DNA from: Syngnathus acus
Taxonomy: Eukaryota; Chordata; Actinopteri; Syngnathiformes; Syngnathidae
DNA: 64,000 bases
Direction of reading: 5' to 3'
Assembly (NCBI RefSeq): GCF_901709675.1
Contig: NC_051088.1
Span: forward strand, 6,957,693 to 7,021,692
Part shown: positions 1-12,700 of the stretch, piece after piece
Numbering within the stretch: the stretch's first letter is position 1
How the letters are laid out: every line of letters starts with the position of its first letter
Notes under the pieces: generated by a model
Databases searched by the model: none
What the model was told of the DNA's origin: nothing
What the model saw: the letters and a program-made list of their open reading frames with translations, nothing else
Position numbers and translations under genes: made by a program

Positions 1-2211
1 AATAACTACATATTGAGCGCTCTCTATTTTCTCTAAATCAAAAATATCCTGGTGGAGTCAGACTTTATTGCACCAATGTCACACTTGGGCATGGTCTCGC
101 ATCATTAAGGCACAAACACTATACCGTAAAAGAATACAATACATGGTTCTGTTGTGGAATTGTCCTCTTTTTTGTGGAACATAACAATGTATCAGGTATT
201 GGACTTGAGGGTTTTTTTTTTTTTTTTTTCCTAATTCAATGTCTCATGTTTCCATTTTTTCATCATCACATACATGCAATTTTGAGTTCAGTTCCTGAAA
301 ACCAAATACATAGTTGACAGAAAGATTTGTCCCAAGATGCATGCTCCGGAATAAAGCAAAACATGCCAAGAGAGCATTCAAACATTCACGTATTTTAAGA
401 ATCACAATCTGCAAAACGCAATGTTGATTTAAACATTGAGCATTAAAAAACACATGGTCATACATGTGTGGGACTGCATAAAACACCAATTCCCATGTTA
501 AAAAGTTACAAATTACACTGTGATACAAGGTATAAAAAAGTGCATTGTCCTGATTATTTGCTCAGTACACATCAGCATGTAAATAATTGTAATACCCACC
601 CCCCACATCGCCCAATACTGACTTAGCGCTGCTATTGTTCAGTGTTAAAATTATATCAATTATGTTGAAACAAAATTAAACACTATAATTTCAAAAATGC
701 CCCACTAGTATCTTATCATAATTTAGGTTCTCAGAAATAGCAAATATATATATAATTAAATTGTAAAGCCCAGATTGGTAAGGTATATTTGACACTATTT
801 TAGAATCGCACGTAATACTTGGAAAAGAAACAGTCATAAAGTCAAGGTTTAAAAAACAAACTGCATTGACTGACTTATACTGCAAATCCCTCATCAATTT
901 CCCACCCACATTAAATTGTCTTTCTTACCCAATATTGGAGACTAACAGTCATTGATTTTTATTTATAAATAGGTGCTCTGTCTACATATGATCATTACAC
1001 TCATGTGTATATATACATTACATAATGGAGCACAGTAATTGTATATGGTTAATTTCTAAGCATGTCAAAGTTGCCAAAAAAGATTGTTTATATATATGTT
1101 TGCAGTGCATTACAGTGTATCTTAACATGTTTACATACTGTATGTTCAGTATCTTATGATCTGTAACTGAGCCAGCAGATGGTACTGTCATCAAAACAGG
1201 GTCAATACAAGAATAGTTATTTGATAGCAAAATGTATGCGAACAAATGAACTTCTCTCAGACTTTTTTGGGGGTAACTTCAATGGCAGGTGTCTGACTGT
1301 CTTTTTGCAAAGCTATTACAATCTCTACCTCAAGTTACCAAGGAAACAGCATGCGAGTGCAACTGGATGATGGCCATATTTTATACTGAGCTTCAAGGAG
1401 TGAGGGGTAAATGCCTGCGCCCCGCGCATTCTGCCTAGCAACAAGTGACAGCTCGAAAGTGCAATAAAGAAAAACAACCAAGCGTTGCTGTGCCTCCTGG
1501 ATAGGCCATTGTGCCAATGCTGCCTCGAAAAAAACGACCTCAGTAATGTGTGACGTGGCCAGTTATTTTGTGCATTGCTTGACCTTTGATTTAGCAAACT
1601 GTGTATGCCCCATGGATTCTGCTTCGAAACAAACATACAATACGAATGCGTAACAAGGCTGATTTGTTTCTGTGGGTGAGACTGCCTCCTAATTTTGTTC
1701 CATTCCACTTCACATCAAGCGACTAATACAAATGTTTGACATTCTGAGCAAGCAAGATAGTTAGCTTGTGCCCCGCGAATTCTTCTTAGCAACAAGTGAC
1801 CAATAGGAATTTTCTATGTTGCTGGGCCCAATATCTAGCTAATAAATTCTGCCTTTCAATGACGACATTTATTGTCTACGTTGCTGGGCCAGTTAGTGAC
1901 ATTATGAACTCTAACAACACATTATATTCTGTGGATAATGCAGATATTTAGGAGGAAATATATACTGTCTGGATATTTTAAGTCTGGGAAATAAGATGTG
2001 GATTTCAGCAGACACAGGCTGTTTTGGATTCACTGTAAATTGTTCTCATTACACACTGTGTACTAATAATGCTAACTATCCCTTCTCATTTGTCAACGCT
2101 CACACTAAAGAAACTCCTCCAAACATCAGTTGGACAAAGCAGGCCCTAAAAGCGCAGCATCCTCTGTCTCACATGCTGCACAATTAACAGGACACACACA
2201 CGCACGCGCAA

Positions 2212-2249
2212 CCCCCCCCCCCCCCCCCCCCCCCCACGCGTATAAAAGG
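2212..2249 (+). promoter_or_regulatory. 24-base poly-C tract followed by a TATA-like box
   Basis: A run of 24 C residues (2212-2235) is followed 5 bases later by TATAAAAGG at 2241-2249, then by a pyrimidine-rich stretch (TCTCTCCTCTTCTTCC) about 35 bases on. The layout resembles a TATA promoter with an initiator on the plus strand, opposite to mgll. No convincing open frame follows, so any product would be noncoding, or this is chance. Confidence 0.25.
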
Positions 2250-3218
2250 TGCTGCCATGGTTACGACTAGCACATCGTTCTCTCTCCTCTTCTTCCACTC
2301 AATCACCCACAGCCCCAGCACTGATAATATGCTAATGTTGCACAGTAACATGCACTCGTGTCAGCAGACAGACAGCGTGATAAGTTAGCAATGCAAAACA
2401 CCTTCATGTCTTTGAAATGTGTCTCTTGTGCCAAGTCCATGTAGTACTATAATGCATGTGCTTTATGTGTTCTAACTGCAGTCGGGAAGGCAGTTGAGGT
2501 TTTCATAAAATCCATAAATAGGGTGGCATAATAAAAATCTTATTTCATCAAGAGGCTCATCTATCACACTTTTCAAAAGGAATCGAGTTGAGGTCAGCAG
2601 TAATTTGACTTTTGCATGACCAATTCAATGCAGGACACTGACCATTAGCAGTGGCATGAACGATCCACTAGAGGCAGCAAGGGTGAGGCTGCACTGGCAA
2701 AAAGGTCCATGCTAATAGAATGGATAAACACTACTGGTCACCACAGCAATACAAACCAAGGGAAAGATTAAGATTAAAGGCTCAGATGGCACCACCGCAC
2801 AGAAATTAATCTCATTCCTCTCAGTTTTGCAGTGATATCCCCAATTACAACATACAAATATGACATTGCAATCTGTATTAGTCATAAATATATGTTAAGT
2901 AGATTCTTAGCAGTAAAAACAAACCTTCTCAACCATGAAATTATTAAAAATTGTTATCCTATTGTGGAGTTTAGTATGTCCTTTATGTTGTAGCCTACAT
3001 TCATTGAACCAATACAGCTGGAGCCAAACTATAATTTACGTGTGAACCAACTATTGTCCACGGTAACGTGGTCTGCTGGAGGACCATCTACATGGTTTCA
3101 CTTTTTATCACTGGATTCTGTTGTGTATGTGATAGTATGAGGGGCCATCCATTTCTATTTAAGTCATTAATGGCCCCACGAGGGAAACCTTAAGTACGCT
3201 GTGGCCCACAACAAAAAG

Positions 3219-3234
3219 GAGTTTGACACCCCTG
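3219..3234. repeat. hAT-type terminal sequence remnant
   Basis: The stretch GAGTTTGACACCCCTG matches the terminal inverted repeat typical of vertebrate hAT (Charlie-like) non-autonomous elements. The preceding 'GTGGCCCACAACAAAAAG' is also typical of the 3' part of such elements. I did not find the opposite terminus, so this is a fragment. Confidence 0.4.
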
Positions 3235-3728
3235 ATCTACAATTACTTTACCTCCATCAATGCTTAATTTGATAGATTCGAATATACCTAAATCATACCA
3301 TTGCGATTCATGCACGAATCACTGAGAAACCAAGTAAAGGCTATTAATGCCCTGCCTAGACGTTCAGGTGTGCACAAACTGTTTTCACATTTTGCCCGTA
3401 CGCTAATGAACAAGCTAATGGAAATTGCTTTGTTATATTTGCATCAAACTAATTTGGACTAGGAAATGCAGAAGTGAGCATTTGTAACTTCCATAAAGGT
3501 TTGTGTGTCATTTATAAAACATTCATTTGGGGAGGGCTGAGGAGTTCAACTGGCATTATATGCACAAACAAAGAATTGTCATTATTGCACTACAAACCTG
3601 AGCATACTGCAACTTGAACTTAACCAGTATGGTTTGGGCTAAACCATGGTGCTATGTACTATACAGTGTATTTTAAAGAAGGTGGTTTCCTTGGAGCTTT
3701 GACTGGCCTCTCTACATGTTCCCTATGT

Positions 3729-6700
3729 CTATGAGCCTTGAGGTGATGGCAATGTGATGCTGGGAAGGCGCTCTATGATCCAGCCAGTCACCTCCTTTAG
3801 CACGGACTCCGACACCTCAGGCAGCTCGTGGTGAAGGGCGTGGTAGGCTCCCTCGTATACCTGCCGAGAAACAATACAGGCGAGAACCTTGATTTGCCTT
3901 TCAGAATCATCATTCCCAATGTCTGACATACTGCCCCTATACATCAAGAATAGTCCTAGAAATGTGGGCTATTGGTTGCCGATTAGAGACTTGTCAGTTT
4001 ACACAGACAAAGTGTAACTTTTCTATCAAATTAATTTAAAATGTTGCTAAAATGAATACACAATACATTTTTTCAGATTAATATGACATCAATCGAGAAA
4101 TATGAATTGAAATTTCAAAAAAGGTCAAATGTAGCGGAACCTCCATACTGCAAAAGCCTTTTTGGCATCAAAGCCAATGTAAGAGAAATATAGGCCTCAA
4201 AAGTACAACAAAACTACTATCACTTTTGCAACACATCTAAAAGAAGAAACAGCCTCAGCAAAGACGTGGAAAGAAGAGCATCATAAGAGAAGTAAAACGT
4301 AACTTAATGCTTTTGTTGTTTTTACAGTGGTTCAAATCTTCTGAAACATTTTTCAGTTTGAGAATATTCAAAACGGATGTGGTTTTAATTGGACTTTTGC
4401 CCAATAAAAACATTGAAAAAAATGTAAACTCTAATTTGATGATATTGGTAAATGGAAAACGGAGTACAACGGGCGATTGATCTACGCATGCGCATACCAT
4501 CAAATTAAATTAGCATCAATGAAATGTGCATATAGCACTTTTCCTAGACTTACTGGTATAATAACTATATGCCATATATGGCAATTTTCTTTTGCTGTAG
4601 AGACAGAAAATAACGTGAGAATGCCGCAAAGAAATCAATGTATTTACATTAGGCAGGCTTAGAGATTGGCAACATAAGAAGTTTGGCGGATGGCTTCACT
4701 CCTCTTGACGGCAAGTAAGCAGCATTGTTAGTCTATATATGTCCGAGACTTGTGGGAGTGCAGTGGATTTTGTGTTTTGATTTTTTGGTTTTGGTGAACC
4801 AGACGTCTTACTTCTGGGTTAGAAAAATAGCTTCCAACAAAACTTATGTTTCTCAAGAATGTAGATCACCATTGTGCCAAAGTCAATATTATACTATCAT
4901 TATATCACTATGGAAAGCTTAAAATAGCATTTGATTCATGACTTCTTTTTCTTTCCATTCAGTTAAGCGTCTTTGGGTGTTTGAAAAGCGCTATACAAAT
5001 TTAATGAATTATTATTATTATTATAGTTATGCACTTCTGAATTTTAGAACAACAACAAAAACACAATGTCGTCCAATAGAAAACAAGCACACACTGATCC
5101 CACCTTCAATTTCTTGTCGGCGCTGGGAGCCTTGTCGAACATAATTTTAGAACCTTGAATGTCGCAAAGCTTGTCAGCGTCACCGTGAAGGAGCAGGAAG
5201 GGCCACTTGATGGACAAGATCTCCCGTTCAATGCGAGCCGCCGCCCCCATTAGCTGCATGCCAAATGACACACGCATCCCTCCGTGGAAGTTCAACTCAT
5301 CAGCTTCGTATGCCTGCACCTAGAAAGAGAGACCCATGCTATTAGTACTTACATTTCCAATGAACCGCTACAGACATCATGATGAACTATTTCTGCATGA
5401 AACAAAAACACTTTGAAGTCTAAAAAAACAAAAAACTGTTGATTTTGGAATCAGCATGCCAATTTTAGTTCAGTATAAATCTAATTCAGCAGAATTGTGA
5501 AGAATTGTTCCCTAGTGTTATTCATCAAATTGCAACAGAAATGCCAACTGCATTCGTTTCATCATCATTTTATTGTGATCGGTGCCAGCTGTTAACTTAA
5601 ATTAAAAAGGACAATTGCACCTAACAATACAAAATATAAATTTGTACAATATCCATTTTTATTTTTTATATTTTATCTGGTTAATGTGATTTTTGCTCCT
5701 CTTTATAGGTAACTTTCCTTTTCACACATGATTGTTAGTTGTAAGGAGTGATGAATGTAGAATTAAGTACAATTTAATGTTTTGCTTCCTTCAATGTTTT
5801 ATCTACCGTGTGTCAAATAGCTCTAATCTTTGTACCGCGCATTTTGTCAGACCAAGATAAAAAGTAAGTACTTTTAGATTACAAGCGCACCATAATCTTC
5901 CAATTTAGAATTACATCTGAAAAACAAACTCATTTCATTTTAAATTAAAAAGGGTTCAGTCACAAAGACTTAGCTTGCCATATACAGCAGCACAGAAGCT
6001 CCTATGAGGCCCATGTTCCACTACTGTTAATAATGCATGAGTGTGAAGTCAAAGGTTCACTAGCTCAGTGAATGAAGACCTACATTTGGTTGATTAACCA
6101 ATTTTTACTCCCTTATGAAATCTAGATGGGGCCATAATTTATGCTAAATACCGGGTACAATGTCAATGACAAATTACATGAAAAGGGTATAAATATGTGA
6201 AAAAGCTACAAAGACACTTGAAATATTATTGAATTCCAAGCTGTTGGCATTTATTGGACAGCTACTACTACTGCTGCTACTACTACTACTAAAAGAATTA
6301 AATAAATAAATAAATAAATAAGATGAATAAAGTGAGTTAAGATACATGAAAACCATGGAAACATTACGGTGTTACTGTTATACAGGTAAAATGGAAACTA
6401 AATGGAAATAATCGCAAGATAAAATATAGTAACGTGTATTTCACACACATGCAAACATGCACACCACACACAAACACAACTACTACAGACATGCAAGCTT
6501 GCACGTGTTTTTCCCCCAAGAGACCTTTTAAATTCTATTGTTCACCTGCTTCTCGTCCCGTGAGACCAATTTGGAATCAATAGAGCCGAGAGTAAAGTTT
6601 GGCAGCATGTGGTTCAAAACCTTGGCCAGGAAAACCTGCAGACGGTGAATAAACAAAGACACAAACAACAAACCCGCATTTTCAATACAACACAATCAGA

Positions 6701-9700
6701 TCCATGTCAGTTAATGAGGACAGCATACTGACCGGAAGAACATGTTATATAACCTGAGTTGAACTGGTTGGTGCTATTACCATCTGCCCAAATAGCAGAA
6801 TATCAAAAGTAGCTTGATAGCACCAGGAACAACAGATATGCCTACTTTAAAAAAAATCAAATAAAAACACACTAAGAAACAGATTTGCCATATATTAAAA
6901 AAGTAACAGATTCAACATAGCGGATACTGCTAGAAAAAGAAAGTTGTGGTCTTGCTCTACTTGATTAAGTGTAATTGTTTGGAAATTGCTTCCTATTGAG
7001 AGGTTGTAACGCTTCAGAATTAGGCTACTTCTGTCATCTTGTCAGGCAATCATTCAGTGACATTGTCGCAATGCATGGTTCTGTTTATATTAAAACGTGG
7101 GACTTGGCGGAGACCTGTAAAGAAAACATTTGCTTATGTTTGACCAGTGGATCGTGTCAGACAGGATCTTTTTTTTTTTTGCTGAAGAAAAATGCCTGAA
7201 ATGTATGTTAATTAAAGGATACACCTTAATGAAACGCAACCAGAATTACAATAAAGGAAAAAGATCGGCGACTAATAGAAAAATAGCACGGATAAGACTT
7301 ACCTTGAATGGTGTGGCTGAATCTGGGTTCATCTGGATCATGGGACCAATTAGAACCACTCCGGTAAAATCAGTAGGTCTCTCGCAGGCTGTGAGGATGG
7401 ATATCGCGCCGCCCTGCATGGAGCGAATAGATAATTTATTTAGGAAGACAGTGACAGTCAGGCTAGGGCTGTTTGATTAAGCAGTTGTACTAGATATCAT
7501 TAGATTACAGAGGTGGTCCTCATTAAATTGCAGGTCTAATTATGTCAACGCCACAAAATGACAGAATGCAACTGAGATAAGAGCTAGTCAGTTTTGCCCT
7601 TGATTAGGCTGAAATATATTCTTAATTTTGAAATTTTAAAATGGTATATTATTTACATCTTTGTTCAGCTACAGCCTGTTCTTCCAAACTGCTTGGGTCA
7701 GGCCATTTTAAGGGTGTAGCCTAACTAATCTATTCTGCAACAGTTTCAAAGCATTACATACACCCTGCTGGGTTTTGCATCGACTGCGGATCTATTTTCC
7801 TCTCTTTTGTTTGTCGTTTTTGTCTTGTCCGATGTTTATATTGTCTATTTATGTATTTATGTTTATTCATGTATTCAATTATTCATTCATACTGTTGGCA
7901 ACTGAATTTCCCCTAGGCATCAATAAAGTATCGATCTATTCAAGTATCAATCAATCGATTGATTTGTGTGTGTGCGTGTTAAAAAATAGACCGCCCCAGA
8001 TTCCTTTGTTGTTTTGCACAAAACAACCAACAGTTGGGTCAAATCAATCGGTCAAAATTTTAACGTAGCACATTTACGAGGTGTGTTAAACAACTTGTAT
8101 AAACCAACTTGAAACGAGTACTCCCCACGTAATCGGAGAGTATAGCTTTGAGCACAAGGAGTTGAAAATGGAACAAAGACTTTGATTCAATGAGGGAGAG
8201 ATGCTGAGAGCTTCCACTAGTCTGTGACAGACAGTCAGGCAGGACTGTCTGGCTTCTTGTCAGAGTGGGAAGCAAAGTAGGTTAGAGGTTCTGATGAAAA
8301 GAGCTCTGGGAAAACTACTCAGAGGCCAACAAGACTATAAAACAATCAAGCTTTTGTTTGGGTGGGTGTGAACTTCCTTCTTGTTTTTTTTTTTTGTAAT
8401 GTTGCTCTATGGACAATTGGATCAATGTAAAGGGATAGCCTGAAGGCACAGCAAGGCCACACCTTCCCACCAACGCTGAGCTATAGAGTTATGACAGTTG
8501 TGTTACAACCATAAGCCTCCTTTGGCATTTGACACTAATGTGGTTTCTCCACCCAAAAGCAAATATTATATACAGGCGTAATACCATCAAACAACACACA
8601 CAAACACCCATGCACATATCAACACAAGACTTTGTGTGCAAGTGAATCCGTCCTGTTTGTCTGGAGACTAATTGGCTCCAACTTTGTTTATGTGAGCATT
8701 CCTTGTCACTTGTGTGAATATTCAACAGGCTTTGGCCAGTGGACTGGCTTACTTGCTGAAAAGAGCCACTAAGTAGTTCCCACCAGAGAATCTCACTTTC
8801 TGTAGACATAAGAAACAAACACTCACAGGTCTACTTGCATACAAATCATCGTGGTTTACTTTCATGTCCGTATTTTACTTTCAAATCCTTCCATCTACGT
8901 AACACAAAGTCAAGAGTGAACCCAACACACAATCAGTAATAGGCCGTGTAGAAAATTGAAAATTAGACTCTGGGGTAGTAAGAACACGGATGCTCTACCA
9001 GAATACGCGTCGTAACAAATCTTTTTTTGTGTCTGTCCGGTGAGGGTTCACTTATGAGGGACCTTTTTGATCAAAAGACAAATAAAAAGAATGCTGTTTA
9101 AAACTTCCTGTTACTCAGTTCCTTCGCTATCTCATCACAGGCCTGTCTGATAACGTTCCCTGTGATTTGTCTCTGCCTACCTTGGACAAGCTATTTGTAC
9201 AACGATACTACATCCATCCATCCATTTTCTGTACCGCTTTATCCCCACGAGGGTCGCGGGCGTGCTGGAGCCTATCCCTGCAGTCATCGGGCAGTAGGCG
9301 GGGGACACCCTATGTATCACTAAAATCATACACAGCACAGTAAAATTGCTAATTATGTCCTGTAAATGTTAAGCAGTATTGCTTTAAATGACAGCCTTCT
9401 GAGATGTAACCAGACCATGCTGAAACAAGAGTAGATTAAGAGTCAGATGTGGTGACACCACGTGATCCCGAAAGAATTCCATCCTATCTGCAAACATTCT
9501 GTCTAATCCACAGGTGGTTGTTGATTTTCCCCTCCTTTGTGCGTCATCTGGCCGCTGATGAAAAGAAATTTATACAAACAGACCAGCAGCAGCCAAATCT
9601 AATAGCAACAGGATACAGGACGCTGTAACATGAGGCTTCTGAAAACACAGCAACTATAAAATTGATAAGACTGTTAAACACTAGGCGAGTTTGATTTCAA

Positions 9701-12700
9701 AAGAATAGAAGGGAAGTAAAGTAAATGGACATCTGCATTAAAACCCACATTCCATTTATTCTGATTATTAATGTTATTGTGGACAACTTGATCCAATGAG
9801 CATGTGTTATTGTTGTTAACTGAGTGGTGATATCCAGGACTGATGTCTACCACGATGCAACTTCAAAAAGTTCATTTTTTGGTAAATGCCCATCGCCTCA
9901 CTTCTTTTATTTGTAGGTGATCTCATGTTACAGAACTGAAACATGAGATCATGTGGAGCAGCACATTTGGTCATGTGTTTGTGGTCAGTTTCCAAATAGA
10001 ATGAAATGAGCTATAACTTAAAAACCCAGCTACAGTTGTGCTCACCTACAATGTTGGAAGATTTTACATCATTTAATTGCATCTGTTTTAAATAAGCATT
10101 GACTATACAGCGTTGACACAAAAATATATCGCACTCAAACGCAGCTTTGTGTGGCTTGTTTTCTTCTGACTACATTATTTACGACAAACTACTAAAACCA
10201 ATTAATAAAAACAAGGTTGAGTGAGTGATTTAACTAGCAAATATTGACATATTGTTCCTTGTACTCATTGCATCTTGCAGAGCTCTTCTACTGCAAAAAC
10301 ACCCGTTTGTGCTATTGAATGCAACAAACAATGAAATAAACAGTAATAATTAATAGCATAAAAGACAAAATGCAAGAAATCTTTTTCCAGAATAGACTCA
10401 TTCACACTGTGTTCTGCCTATTTCGAAAACTATTGTCCGCATGCCTCCTACCATTGAATGGCCCACAATGAAGACAGGTAGGCCGGGGTGGCGAGACTTC
10501 ATCAGGTCAATGTGCTGCAGTGAGTCTCGGATGTACACCTGAAAGTCCTTTATGTTCATTCTGTCGCCTTCACTTTGACCATGCCCAACTGTGGAGGTAA
10601 GACAAATGTTAGAATTGCAATAAGCAACGAAACAGATATAATCGAGAAGGAAAAAAAAAAAAAAAAAAGGACAAGGTTCGAGCCCCTCCCCAGACCGGTT
10701 GATCACTAATTGCAACAGGTTTATTAGATACGAAAAAGAAAATCAAGTTAAAAATGAAAGAAAATGACAACATAGCTGGAGAAGGGAAACCTACGGTATT
10801 TAATATATTGACAAGGGTATTTATTTACTCAACCGTAGAGTCCACTGGGCATTTATTAGGAATATGGCCTTCCTTAGTAGGAAAGCCTTTCATTGAATGC
10901 ATTTTCATCATCATCATTTAGTCGCCCTCAGACGGGCCATCCATCGGAGTCTCCGCTTCACCGATCCTCCATGCATCCCGCAAGCTCGTCAGCAGTTTCC
11001 GCGCCCACATCTCTCTTCAGTCTGTCTACATATGTTGGTGTGGGACGCCCTCTTGATCGATGCCCGTGTTTTGGCTCCCACAGCACCAGTTTACTGGCCA
11101 GGAGTTCTCTGTGCCTGTGCAGTGACCAGCTAGCCTCATTCTCCTGACTGCTATTTTATTACTCAGCCTCTGTAGCCCTCCATACAGATGTGTACGTTGG
11201 TAAGGTGTTCGCTCCAGCTGGTGTTTAGTACTACACGCAGCATTTTGGAGTAGCACCCATCCAGAGATTTCTGCATATAGGAGAACGGATTCCACTGTCT
11301 CCTCAAAAAAACGGAGCTTGATATTTCGGGGAAGTTTGGATTTCCGCACACTTGCCATGCCATTTAGAGATTTGCCATGCTATTGCCTCACTTTTAGGTC
11401 AAGTTCTGTGGAGTTTATCCATGAGCCCAGGTACTGAAGGTCTCCCACTTCCTTCAGAATGCTTCCCCCTATTGTTACCAGTGGTGGATGGTCCGGGGAG
11501 ATATCGAAGGTGATAACCTCAGTTTTCCTAGCATTCAAACCAGGGGCATCCAGGGTACACTCCCTCTCTACTCTCCTCAGAAAAGTTCCTGTGCTTGCTC
11601 CATCCGGTCAGACATTAGGCAGATGTCATCCGCATATTCCGGGTCTGCTATGGTTATGGCTAGAACTCGTCTTGAGCTCCTAGGTGTAATGGTGAATGGT
11701 GTAATGGTTATTTTGATTGAAATAGTAAAGATATTTTTAAACAGTTTTTTTTCCCAGGTCAAATATTCCATCCATCCTTCCATCTATTTTCTATCCCGCT
11801 TGTCTCCACGGGGGTTACAGGCGTGCTGGAGCCTATCCCAGCAGTCATCCGGCAGAAAGCGGGGCACAGTACAAATATTGATAATTAGAATATAATGGTC
11901 ATAAATCTAATGGAAGATCGCTATCCCTCAATTTCTCCTCATTTTTTCTTGATACCATTCAGTTGTTTCCATGTCTCTGATGGAATAAATTTCACTTGAA
12001 ATAATTGTTGGTCAACTCATTCATATGAGCGTATGCACAAGAAGCAGATCCAAATGCAGCAGAAGATGGGAGGTGCTGTAGGTTGCCATGGCAACCATTG
12101 ATCCAGTAACTCCAGTGACGCCCCTTATGAATTCCCTTCACGTGCATGTGAGACCTCCTTCATCTTGTGCCGTTTTAATGTGTGTTACTGAATAATTCGC
12201 TTGACATGGAAGCTTTCAGCACTAACATCGATACTTACCAATCAATAGTCATTTCCCAGCTGTTCCAAACATTACTGACAAAATTCAATTGTTCGTTTTT
12301 TTTTTTTAATTAACATATATATTGGACTCTTTGCATGCAGCAATTTGGCATCTGGGGTGAAGTAATGCAATGGTGATTTGTTCTGCCCAGTCTGACCTGG
12401 TTCCTGCTATTTTGCTACATTTCTCTGTAAAAGTAGTTTTTCTTTTGCTATTAAGTCCGGTTTTGCTTGACATATAATGTAATTCATATTTTTCTCCCCA
12501 CCATGATTCATTGGTGAAAATTATGCAAATCTATGTAATATTTTTAACATTATCCTAAGAATGTGTAAATGAACGTTCGCTGACTGAGGTATAATATGGT
12601 AGCTTTTATGCATGCTTGCATGATAACGACCACCAAGATACTTTGCAAGAATAACAAGAAAGGGTGACATTCAGCAGGCTATGGAAAATATTCCGTCACT

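Larger units (their letters stand above)
1..3728. other. Region 3' of mgll: possible long 3' UTR and flanking DNA
   Basis: No protein-coding gene is supported here. The mgll stop codon is at 3729, and human MGLL is known to have a long 3' UTR, so part of this interval may be 3' UTR. Minus-strand AATAAA hexamers are visible at 958-963 and 64-69; which one is used cannot be decided. A short segment rich in CCCCGCG and AGCAACAAGTGAC occurs twice (near 1418 and 1771), which suggests an old local duplication. A poly-C tract with a TATA-like box and a hAT-type end are listed separately. The short open frames here look like chance. Confidence 0.4.

Noticed and set aside
10673-10700. GGTTCGAGCCCC near an A18 run considered as a tRNA or SINE
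   Set aside because: Only the B-box-like word is present; flanks do not fold or match a known repeat.
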